This document shows, piece by piece, positions 37,384-44,466 of a stretch of 64,000 nucleotides of DNA (its first letter is position 1; the number at the start of each line of letters is the position of its first letter). This DNA is from Nocardia xishanensis NBRC 101358 (GTDB lineage Bacteria > Actinomycetota > Actinomycetes > Mycobacteriales > Mycobacteriaceae). The notes beneath the pieces are model-generated. The model was not told the DNA's origin and searched no databases. It worked only from the letters and a program-made list of their open reading frames with translations. The DNA lies in NCBI RefSeq assembly GCF_001613365.1, contig NZ_BDCF01000003.1:62001-126000 (forward strand), in the 5' to 3' direction. The position numbers and the translations under genes were made by a program.

Positions 37384-38499
37384 TTACGCCGTGACCCCGT
37401 CGTAAGCGGCCGCGACGATGTCGAACGACCGGTCGTCGGTGAGCGATCGGTCGTCGTCGAGCATCCGGTTCATGACGTAGGACACCGTCATTCGCGTGTC
37501 CATGTCGACCCAGACGAGCGAGCCACCCCAGCCGCCCCAGAAACACGTACGGGCGTTGGGGGATTCGCCGCCGCCGAGACCGTACCCGAGGCCGTAACGC
37601 ATCCGTGCGCCCAGCACGGTATCCATGCCGCGGAACTGCTCGTGGACGGCGCGTTCGCAGCCTTCTCGCGACAGCAACCGCACGCCGCGCCAGGCGCCGC
37701 CGTTCGCCATGACCGACTGGACGGCGGTCACCGAGCGGGCGTTGCCGAATCCGCCGACGGCCGGAATCTCGGCGCGCCGCCAGGCAGCGGTGTTGGCCGC
37801 GGCGGCGGGCACCGATGGATTGCCGGGGCCGCGCGGCGCGGAATCGTTGCCCCCCGGGCTCGCGGGCGGCGTGATGACCGGTGCCACGCGGTGGTCGTGC
37901 TCCGCGGGCAACCCGATGTGGAAGTCGGCTTCCAGCGGTCCGGCGATCTCCTCGGCGAAGAAGACGCCCAGACTGCGACCGGTGATCCGCCGGACGATCT
38001 CGCCCACCAGATAACCCTGGGTGAGCCCGTGGTAGCCGGCCGCGGTCCCTGGCGACCAGCGGAGAGTTTGCGCCGCAAGCCGTGCCGTGGCGGTCGGCCA
38101 ATCGTAGAGATCTTCCAACGTCATCGGCTCGTCCCAGGTCGGCAGGCCCGCGGTATGCGAGAGCACATGTCGCACCAGCACGCCTTCCTTGCCCGCGGCG
38201 CCGAATTCGGGCCAGTACTCGGCCACCGGCGCCGCCGGATCGAGCTCGCCGCGGTCCGCGAGGACCAGCGCGCACAGCGCTGTCATGGTTTTGGTCGTCG
38301 ACCAGACGTTGGTGATGGTGTCGCGCTGCCACCGCGCGGTGCGCGACTCGTCGGTATATCCGCCCCAGATGTCGACAACGAGCTCGTCACCCACCGACAC
38401 CGCCACCGAGGCGCCCACGTCGTCGCGATCCAACGATGCCGCCAAAGTATCTGCCACCGTGCCGAATTCGCTGGCGCAGCGCCCGTGGATCTCAGCCAT
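37384..38499 (-). CDS. Class C beta-lactamase-fold esterase (EstB-like)
   Basis: Serine hydrolase of 371 aa with SxxK in VWSTTKTMTAL near residue 77 and a Y-x-x motif in GYHGLTQGYLVG near 165. WGGWGGSLVWVD near the C-terminus replaces the KTG of penicillin-binding proteins, as in EstB-type esterases. No signal peptide, so probably cytoplasmic esterase or lipase activity. ATG 38499 is chosen because homology begins there; the ribosome binding site is weak. It is convergent with gnd and divergent from the ohrR-like gene. Confidence 0.85.
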   Translation of the reverse strand: MAEIHGRCASEFGTVADTLAASLDRDDVGASVAVSVGDELVVDIWGGYTDESRTARWQRDTITNVWSTTKTMTALCALVLADRGELDPAAPVAEYWPEFGAAGKEGVLVRHVLSHTAGLPTWDEPMTLEDLYDWPTATARLAAQTLRWSPGTAAGYHGLTQGYLVGEIVRRITGRSLGVFFAEEIAGPLEADFHIGLPAEHDHRVAPVITPPASPGGNDSAPRGPGNPSVPAAAANTAAWRRAEIPAVGGFGNARSVTAVQSVMANGGAWRGVRLLSREGCERAVHEQFRGMDTVLGARMRYGLGYGLGGGESPNARTCFWGGWGGSLVWVDMDTRMTVSYVMNRMLDDDRSLTDDRSFDIVAAAYDGVTA

Positions 38500-38673
38500 A
38501 TGGGGCAAGCTAATCCGGGACGTCCGCTCGAGCCACCGATTTTCGCGTGCGGCGGCCGAGACGGCTCGAATGCTTCGGCGACGGAACGCAGATCCGGGGG
38601 ATCCGGTCGGGCGGCCGCCGTGCCGGGAAACATGACGGTTCACGAAGCACCCGCACTCTCGTACAGTGCAGAT

Positions 38674-39174
38674 ATGCCCGAAGAAGCGCATCCAGGCGCG
38701 GTCGAGGCCGCCGCCGCGGGCACCGATGACGTGCTCTCGCTCGCGGCCCAGCTGTGCTTTGCCCTGTACTCGACCTCACGCTCGATGACCGCGGCCTACC
38801 GGCCGTATCTCGACGCCATGCGGGTGACCTACCCGCAGTACCTCACGCTGCTCGCGCTCTGGGAGAACCCGGGGATGACGATGAAGCAGCTCGCCGATCG
38901 GCTACGGCTCGACTACGGCACCGTCTCCCCGCTGGTGCAGCGGCTCCAGACCCGCGGCCTGGTCGAGAGCGTACGCAGCACGCACGACCGCCGGGCCGTG
39001 CAGCTGCACGCCACCGAGGCGGGCCGCGCGCTGGAACAGCAGGCCAGGCAGATGATCGCCGCGGTGCTGGCGGAGGTCGGCTATTCCATCGAGACGGTGA
39101 CGGAGTTGCGCGACCAGGTCAACGCCCTCGGCGCCAGGCTCGACGCCATCGTCGCCGAACGCGCCGCGCGCTGA
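38674..39174 (+). CDS. OhrR-like MarR-family regulator
   Basis: A 166-aa winged-helix regulator. LAAQLCFALYSTSR contains the reactive Cys in the exact context of OhrR, and VTYPQYLTLLALWE then KQLADRLRLDYGTVSPLVQR is the DNA-binding core. OhrR senses organic hydroperoxides by oxidation of that Cys and derepresses ohr. The likely target ohr lies 5.2 kb away, unlike the usual side-by-side arrangement. The start is uncertain: ATG 38674 or ATG 38632, neither with a strong binding site. Confidence 0.85.
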   Translation: MPEEAHPGAVEAAAAGTDDVLSLAAQLCFALYSTSRSMTAAYRPYLDAMRVTYPQYLTLLALWENPGMTMKQLADRLRLDYGTVSPLVQRLQTRGLVESVRSTHDRRAVQLHATEAGRALEQQARQMIAAVLAEVGYSIETVTELRDQVNALGARLDAIVAERAAR

Positions 39175-39200
39175 CCTGTCGCTCGGATCGCTGAGTCCGC

Positions 39201-40760
39201 CTACGCGTCCGCGTCTTGGAACTCGCGCCGCGGGATGCGGATGCCGGATGTTTCCCGCGCGGGTCGCAGGGCGATGGCCAGTACGGCCGCTCCGGAGAGT
39301 GCGATGAGCATGGTCCAGATCGCGCCGACGTGCATGGCGTGCACGAACGCGTCGTCGGCGGCGCGCGCCAGGTCGGGCAGCCCGACGGCGTCGGCGACGT
39401 GCCGAGCCTGTTCCGCGGAGACGCGCGCTCGGTCCCGCACATCAGGCGGAAGACCGGGCAGCGCCGATTCGATGCCGCGGCTGTACACGATGGACATGAT
39501 CGTCCCGCCCACCGCGATACCGAGCACGCTGCCGGTCTGACGCACGGTGTTGGTGACGGCCGATCCGGCGCCGGCCTGTTCCATCGGCAGGGTGGCCATG
39601 AGGGCCGCGGTCACCGAGCCGATGACCAGACCGATGGCAGAGCCCTGGATGAGGACGAGGATCTCGTACCAGACCATCGAAGTGCCCAGGCCGAAGAAGC
39701 CGAAGGTGCCCATGGCCAGTCCCGCGACGGTCAGCGCGGTCACGGTGACGGGACGCAGCCCCCAGCGGCGGACCAAGCGGATGCCGAGCGGGCCGCCGAC
39801 GATCGCGCCGAATGCGCCAGGGGCGCTGGCCAGTCCCGCTTGCAATGCCGAGAAGCCGCGTGCGCCTTGGAGATAGAAAGCGCCGTAGAAACCGACGGCG
39901 GTCATGGCGAACAACAGCAAGCCGATGGCGGCGTTACCGCCACCGAAGGTGCGCTGCGCGAGCAGTCGTGGGTTGAAACTGGGCTGGGCGCTGCGCAATT
40001 CGACGATCACGAAGGCGGCCAGCAGCAAAATTCCTGCGGTGACCGGCAGCCAGACATCCAGGCGCCCCCAGGTGGCGACCTGGCCAGCGCGAATGAGGCC
40101 GTAGGCCAAGAGCGCGAGTCCAGTGATGGACAGCGCCAATCCAGGAAGATCCAGTGGACGCCGGGTGGGACTGCGGAAGTTCGGGATGAGCGTCACGATC
40201 CCGATCAACCCGAGCGCAACCGCCGGGAGGTTGACGAGAAACACCGAGCCCCACCAGAAGTGGTCGAGCAGCACACCCGCGATCAAAGGTCCCGCCGCGA
40301 TACCCACACCGGCCGACGCCGAGGTGATTCCGATGGCGGTCGCCCGCGCGGGGCCGGTGAAGGTCCAGGTGAGGATGGCCATCGTCGCGGGCATGATGAG
40401 CGCGCTGCCGACCCCCATGGCGGCGCGGGCGGCAATGAGCTGCCCGGCATCGGCGGAGTAGGCGGCCCACGTGGACGAGGCGGCGAAGACGGTCATCCCG
40501 GTGGCGAGCACGGCTCGGTGGCCGAAGCGATCGCCGAGGGCGCCTGCGGTGAACATCAGCGCGGCGAAGACCAATGTGTACGAGCCGGTCGTCCATTGCA
40601 GTTGCGCGGGACTGGCATTCAGTCCGTGGACCGGATCGGAGAGAGTTTCGAGAGCGGTGCTGAGGATCGTGTTGTCCATCCAGATGAGCAACGAGGACAG
40701 CAGGAGTACGGCGAGGATCAACCGCTGCCTGACGTTCGGCAGTGTCGCGGGCGTGGTCAT
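39201..40760 (-). CDS. MFS drug exporter, DHA2 family
   Basis: Fourteen-segment efflux protein of 519 aa. WMDNTILSTALETL (motif D1), GALGDRFGHRAVLATG (motif A) and GVGSALIMPATMAIL (motif C region) are present. It diverges from a MarR gene with an 87-bp shared spacer that contains two copies of AGGAACCTG, the classic arrangement for local repression with drug-induced release. Substrate unknown. Confidence 0.92.
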   Translation of the reverse strand: MTTPATLPNVRQRLILAVLLLSSLLIWMDNTILSTALETLSDPVHGLNASPAQLQWTTGSYTLVFAALMFTAGALGDRFGHRAVLATGMTVFAASSTWAAYSADAGQLIAARAAMGVGSALIMPATMAILTWTFTGPARATAIGITSASAGVGIAAGPLIAGVLLDHFWWGSVFLVNLPAVALGLIGIVTLIPNFRSPTRRPLDLPGLALSITGLALLAYGLIRAGQVATWGRLDVWLPVTAGILLLAAFVIVELRSAQPSFNPRLLAQRTFGGGNAAIGLLLFAMTAVGFYGAFYLQGARGFSALQAGLASAPGAFGAIVGGPLGIRLVRRWGLRPVTVTALTVAGLAMGTFGFFGLGTSMVWYEILVLIQGSAIGLVIGSVTAALMATLPMEQAGAGSAVTNTVRQTGSVLGIAVGGTIMSIVYSRGIESALPGLPPDVRDRARVSAEQARHVADAVGLPDLARAADDAFVHAMHVGAIWTMLIALSGAAVLAIALRPARETSGIRIPRREFQDADA

Positions 40761-40782
40761 GGAAACCTTCGATACGATTGGT

Positions 40783-40827
40783 AGGAACCTGACGTTGTCG
40801 AGAGTGCATGATCGTCAGGAACCTGTC
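40783..40827. promoter_or_regulatory. Paired AGGAACCTG sites in the MFS/MarR intergenic region
   Basis: AGGAACCTGAC at 40783-40793 and GTCAGGAACCTGTC at 40814-40827. The second has a CAGG-AA-CCTG dyad. Both lie between the divergent exporter and MarR genes, and the spacing centre to centre is about 33 bp, near three helical turns. Probable binding sites of the MarR protein. Confidence 0.65.
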
Positions 40828-40847
40828 AATCTTGGAAAGGGCTGCGC

Positions 40848-41270
40848 GTGGATGCCGAAGGCGGATCGCTGACCTTCTTCGTTCGCAAGGTCTGGCTGAA
40901 TATGCGGGCGGCGATCGGCGAGGAGCTCAAGGAGTTCGGGCTGTCGACCTCGCAGTACGCCACGCTGATGATGACCGCCGCGCAGCCGGGAATGTCGGTG
41001 GCCGATATCGCGCGCGAGGTGGCGAGTACCCGGCAGGCCGCGAACGAGATGATCGGCGGACTGGAGAAAGAGGGCCTGATCGAACGCCGCCCGCATCCGA
41101 CCGATCGTCGTACGCACCAGATCCAGGTGACCGAGGCGGGAATGCGGCGATACGCGGCGGCGCGGGTGGCCGTCGCGCGGCGCGAGGCGGAGCTGGAAGC
41201 CGACCTTACCCCTGTGCAGCGCAAGGCGATTCGCGAGTGGATGTCAGGTATCGCCGACGCCTGTCACTGA
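40848..41270 (+). CDS. MarR-family regulator
   Basis: A 140-aa dimeric winged-helix regulator, GTG start after GGAAAGGG. The recognition-helix region is SVADIAREVASTRQAANEMI and the wing is LIERRPHPTDRRTHQIQVT. There is no OhrR-type N-terminal Cys, so it likely senses a ligand. It probably represses the divergent DHA2 exporter and itself. Confidence 0.9.
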   Translation: MDAEGGSLTFFVRKVWLNMRAAIGEELKEFGLSTSQYATLMMTAAQPGMSVADIAREVASTRQAANEMIGGLEKEGLIERRPHPTDRRTHQIQVTEAGMRRYAAARVAVARREAELEADLTPVQRKAIREWMSGIADACH

Positions 41271-41384
41271 CGAGATCGTGCCATCGCGGGAGTCGCCGGC
41301 CCGGCCGAGTAGGACCGCATCTCGCGAACGTGTCCGCGGGTCTCGGTCCTGGGACGTTTGGCCGGGCTCCTGCCTACGGCTGAC

Positions 41385-42236
41385 TCAGCGGGTGGCCGCC
41401 AACCATGCGCGCGGTGAGCATCCCACTCTTTGCGTGAACGCCCGCGAGAACGCCGGAGGGGTGGCGTACCCGAGTTCCGCGGCCGTCCGGGCGACCGATG
41501 CGCCGGCGCGAAGCCGGTCCTGGGCGACTGTGATCCTCCATCCGGTCAGGTACTCGGCGGGGGGCTGCCCCACCATCTCTTTGAACCGGGCGGCGAAGGA
41601 ACTACGGGACATGCGCGCTTCGCGTGCCATCGTGGCGAGCGTCCATGGCCGCCCGGGCGACTCGTGGACGGCCACGAGTACACGGGCGAGACGTTCATCG
41701 CAGAGCCCTGTCAGCAGCCCGGTGGGCAGCGCGAGCTCGTCGGCGTGGTCGAGAATCCAGCGGAAAAGCTGGATGAGGACAACTTCGAAGAGCCTATCCG
41801 CCAGCAGCTTTCGGCCGCACCGCACATTGTCGATCTCGGCGAACAGCAGATCGAGCGCTGGTTCGAGGGTGCCGACGGCGTCCAGCGGGAGCACGATCAC
41901 GGGAGGGAGCGTGCGGACCAGGGGATGGGTCGGGCCGCCGTCGAAGTCCAGTGTCGCGCAGGCGAAGTCGGAATCCTCGGTGGGCGCGTTGTGGAAGGCG
42001 TGGTCCAGCGGGCGTGGGTAGAACAGCAGGCTGGGCTTATCGATCCGCTGCTTTTCCAGCCGGCCGCCGACGCCTCGATGCGTCACTTCCATCTCACCGT
42101 TTCGGAGCACGTGCAGGAAGCCTCGGCCCAGTTGCCCGTCGAATGTCGTTACCCCGCACAGGGGTCCCGCATGGAACAGACGGGTTCGCACCCGGAAGCG
42201 TTCGAGTAGGGGCGAAAGCTGGTCGAGGGAAGTCAC
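41385..42236 (-). CDS. AraC-family regulator with cupin-6-type sensor domain
   Basis: About 283 aa. The N-terminal half is a cupin-like sensor (LFHAGPLCGVTTFDGQLGRG, PSLLFYPRPLDHAF). The C-terminal 100 residues hold the two helix-turn-helix motifs: WTLATMAREARMSRSSFAAR and TAAELGYATPPAFSRAF. GTG 42236 is preferred to an upstream in-frame TTG at 42287 because the protein family opens at TSLDQLSPLL. It diverges from the carboxymuconolactone decarboxylase-like gene, its likely target. Confidence 0.85.
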   Translation of the reverse strand: MTSLDQLSPLLERFRVRTRLFHAGPLCGVTTFDGQLGRGFLHVLRNGEMEVTHRGVGGRLEKQRIDKPSLLFYPRPLDHAFHNAPTEDSDFACATLDFDGGPTHPLVRTLPPVIVLPLDAVGTLEPALDLLFAEIDNVRCGRKLLADRLFEVVLIQLFRWILDHADELALPTGLLTGLCDERLARVLVAVHESPGRPWTLATMAREARMSRSSFAARFKEMVGQPPAEYLTGWRITVAQDRLRAGASVARTAAELGYATPPAFSRAFTQRVGCSPRAWLAATR

Positions 42237-42378
42237 AGGCCAAGGATGGCAGACGATCTGGTAGGAAATCGAGATGATTTGCGTCAATCAGTCCAAGTGA
42301 TCCCGGCAGTCTGAGAGTGCGTCGCCCGGCGAGACACCGCCGGGAGCGTCGTCCGAATCACGACCCAAGGAGCACTCC

Positions 42379-42924
42379 ATGTCTCTCGTCCCCCTTGTCG
42401 AGCGCGAGTCCGCGACCGGAACCGTCAAGGACCAGCTCGATCGGATCCACGCCGCGTTCGGCACCGTGCCCGCGATGTTCCGAGCCGTCGCGAACTCGCC
42501 CGCCGCGCTGACGAGCATGTGGGCGTCGTTCGGCGCCTTCGGCGGCGGTGCGCTGGGGCCCGCGATCGGCGAGCAGATCGCCGTGGCCGTCGCCAACCGA
42601 AACTCCTGCGAGTACTGCCTGGCCGCGCACACCGCTCTCGGACGCAAGGCCGGGGTGAGCCGTGCGGCGCTGGAGGCCGCGCAGACGGGGCAGTCCGACG
42701 ACCCTCGGACCGCTGCACTCCTGGGCTTCGCGCTGAAGCTGGTCGAGGAGCGTGGCCAGGTCACGGCGGAGGACGTGCAGGCTCTGCGTGACCACGGCTG
42801 GAGCGACGAGCACATCGTCGAGGCCATCGGGCAGGTCGCGCTCAACCTGTTCACCAACTACGTCAACGTCGCCCTCGGAGTCCCGGTCGACTTCCCCACG
42901 GTCGGTCTGCGGCGGGCCGGCTGA
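42379..42924 (+). CDS. Carboxymuconolactone decarboxylase/AhpD-like protein
   Basis: A 181-aa all-helical protein of the AhpD/CMD superfamily. The redox CxxC with its helper His is present as SCEYCLAAHTALG near residue 76. Such proteins are alkylhydroperoxidase-type reductases rather than true decarboxylases. ATG follows AAGGAG at eight bases. The divergent AraC regulator probably controls it. A second redox partner is not visible nearby. Confidence 0.88.
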   Translation: MSLVPLVERESATGTVKDQLDRIHAAFGTVPAMFRAVANSPAALTSMWASFGAFGGGALGPAIGEQIAVAVANRNSCEYCLAAHTALGRKAGVSRAALEAAQTGQSDDPRTAALLGFALKLVEERGQVTAEDVQALRDHGWSDEHIVEAIGQVALNLFTNYVNVALGVPVDFPTVGLRRAG

Positions 42925-42955
42925 CTCAGGAGTCACAACCAGCCGGCCGCCCCGA

Positions 42956-43321
42956 TCACGGGCGCTTCGCGTAGTCGGCGAAGCCCTGCCAGTCGAGCAT
43001 CACGCAGGGTTCGTCTCCCACGGTCCACGCGTCGTGGCCGGGTGGGATGATCATGAAGTCGCCGGGCCCGTATTCCTGTTGCTCGCCGTCGTCCATGGCT
43101 ACCACCATCCGACCCGAAATGCAGTAGCCGACGTGGGCGGCCTGACAGCTGTCGGTCCGAGCTATCGGCTTGACATGCTCCGACCACCGCCAGCCGGGTT
43201 CGAAAACCGCCCTGCCCACCGGTCCTCGCTCCAGGTTGACGACATCGACTCTGCCTTTGTCCTGCTCGAAAGGCCGGGTCTCTTCGGGTGATTCGAAATT
43301 CTGGCGCACCAGACCGGACAT
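42956..43321 (-). CDS. Cupin-domain protein
   Basis: A 121-aa single-cupin protein. The two cupin motifs are degenerate: VFEPGWRWSEHVKP and HVGYCISGRMVVAMDDG, then GPGDFMIIPPGHDAWTVGDE. One to two histidines could bind metal. Similar small cupins are isomerases or sensors. ATG 43321 follows GAAGGAG. Convergent with the CMD-like gene. Function unknown. Confidence 0.85.
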   Translation of the reverse strand: MSGLVRQNFESPEETRPFEQDKGRVDVVNLERGPVGRAVFEPGWRWSEHVKPIARTDSCQAAHVGYCISGRMVVAMDDGEQQEYGPGDFMIIPPGHDAWTVGDEPCVMLDWQGFADYAKRP

Positions 43322-43513
43322 GGCGGTTCTCCTTCGATATCCGTCCCCCGATGGTGAGTTGGGTCGCGGCCCGGCGCGATGGACCGCTCCTGTGGTGCTC
43401 GGCAAATCGCAGTTGACGAATAGCACCCGCGGCCGGCGGCAAACATCGCGCGCACGTGCCGACAGCTGCGCACCGCACCGGCCGCCGGCGCGACCGGACG
43501 TGCGCTTCTGGCT

Positions 43514-43546
43514 CGCGAGCCCCGGTCACAAGGGCCGGGGCTCGCG
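43514..43546 (-). terminator. Strong hairpin after the STAS gene
   Basis: CGCGAGCCCCGG (43514-43525) and CCGGGGCTCGCG (43535-43546) pair perfectly over 12 bp with a 9-base loop. It lies 60 bp past the stop of the minus-strand STAS gene. Confidence 0.75.
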
Positions 43547-43605
43547 GGCTTCGGTTCGGGAGAGAAGTGGTACCGCTCCTGTTCGGGCGGCCGGCAGGGC
43601 CCTCC

Positions 43606-44043
43606 TCAGTCGGTGGCGGCGATTGTCTCGTCGGGCCGGTCGGGGCGCCTGAGCCGGGCCGTATGTGTGGGATTCTCGCCGCATAGGCGGCTCAGGCCGG
43701 TGAGGGTGAGCAGCCGGTGGACCGGCGGGGATGGCTTGCGCAGGGTGAGAGTGGTGCCGCGTTCTCGTGCCGCGGTGCGGAGGAGGCCGAGCGTTCCGAT
43801 CGCCGCCGCGCTGAAGAAACTCACGTCGGCCAGGTCGATCTCGATGTGGTCGACGGTGGGATCGGTGACCGCTGTGCTGACTGCGTCGTAGAACTGTCCA
43901 CCGGTGGCATAGTCGATTTCGCCGCGGCAGACGACTTCGCACCGGTCACCGGATCGGCGGGTCACCACCGAGAGATACGAGCCCGGAGTGACGAAGTCGT
44001 CCGCGAGATCGGCGCTCGGAGAAATTTCGTGCTGGTCGTTCAT
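43606..44043 (-). CDS. STAS-domain protein, anti-sigma factor antagonist-like
   Basis: A 145-aa protein with a STAS fold: CEVVCRGEIDYATGGQFYDA, then IEIDLADVSFFSAAAIGTL, in which the Ser of FFSAAA is at the usual phosphorylation position of SpoIIAA/RsbV-like proteins, then LRKPSPPVHRLLTLTGL. By analogy it would bind an anti-sigma kinase and free a SigB/SigF-like factor. No kinase or sigma gene is adjacent. ATG 44043 follows GAGGTGGCAC. Confidence 0.85.
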   Translation of the reverse strand: MNDQHEISPSADLADDFVTPGSYLSVVTRRSGDRCEVVCRGEIDYATGGQFYDAVSTAVTDPTVDHIEIDLADVSFFSAAAIGTLGLLRTAARERGTTLTLRKPSPPVHRLLTLTGLSRLCGENPTHTARLRRPDRPDETIAATD

Positions 44044-44466
44044 GAGGTGCCACCTCATCGATCGAGAGCGGACACTCGCGCGCATTTCTTTGACGAGGGT
44101 GTTGGGGGTTAGTTCATCAGATCGCAGGTCCGCGGTGGTGTCTAGTACCGGAAACGAACGGTGGCCGGCCAGAATGCGAACCGCAGCCGCCTCGTCGAAT
44201 GCGTCTGACAGCGAATTTCGCACGACCCGGTCGTGGCTGCCGTCGTGCCGGGCGGTGGCAGCCACGGCGACGCGGAGCGCGGAATTGTTCGCTCCTCCGT
44301 ACGGATGGTTACCCGGTGCTGCGGCGGAACGGACGCGGCCGGAGCCCGCGCCCGCCCTTCGGCTCCGCGCTGGGCGTCGCCGGGAACAGGTGCGGAGCAG
44401 ACCGGACCGCGTTCGCCGCGCGCAGGCGAGGCGATGCGCCCCCCGGCCAATGGGTACAGTGCGCGA
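44044..44466. other. Intergenic region between the STAS gene and the flavoprotein gene
   Basis: 423 bp. One frame upstream of the STAS gene stays open to about 44265, but its residues are not family-like and it lacks a ribosome binding site, so I leave it out. The STAS promoter should be here. No hairpin is obvious after the flavoprotein stop at 44467. Confidence 0.4.
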
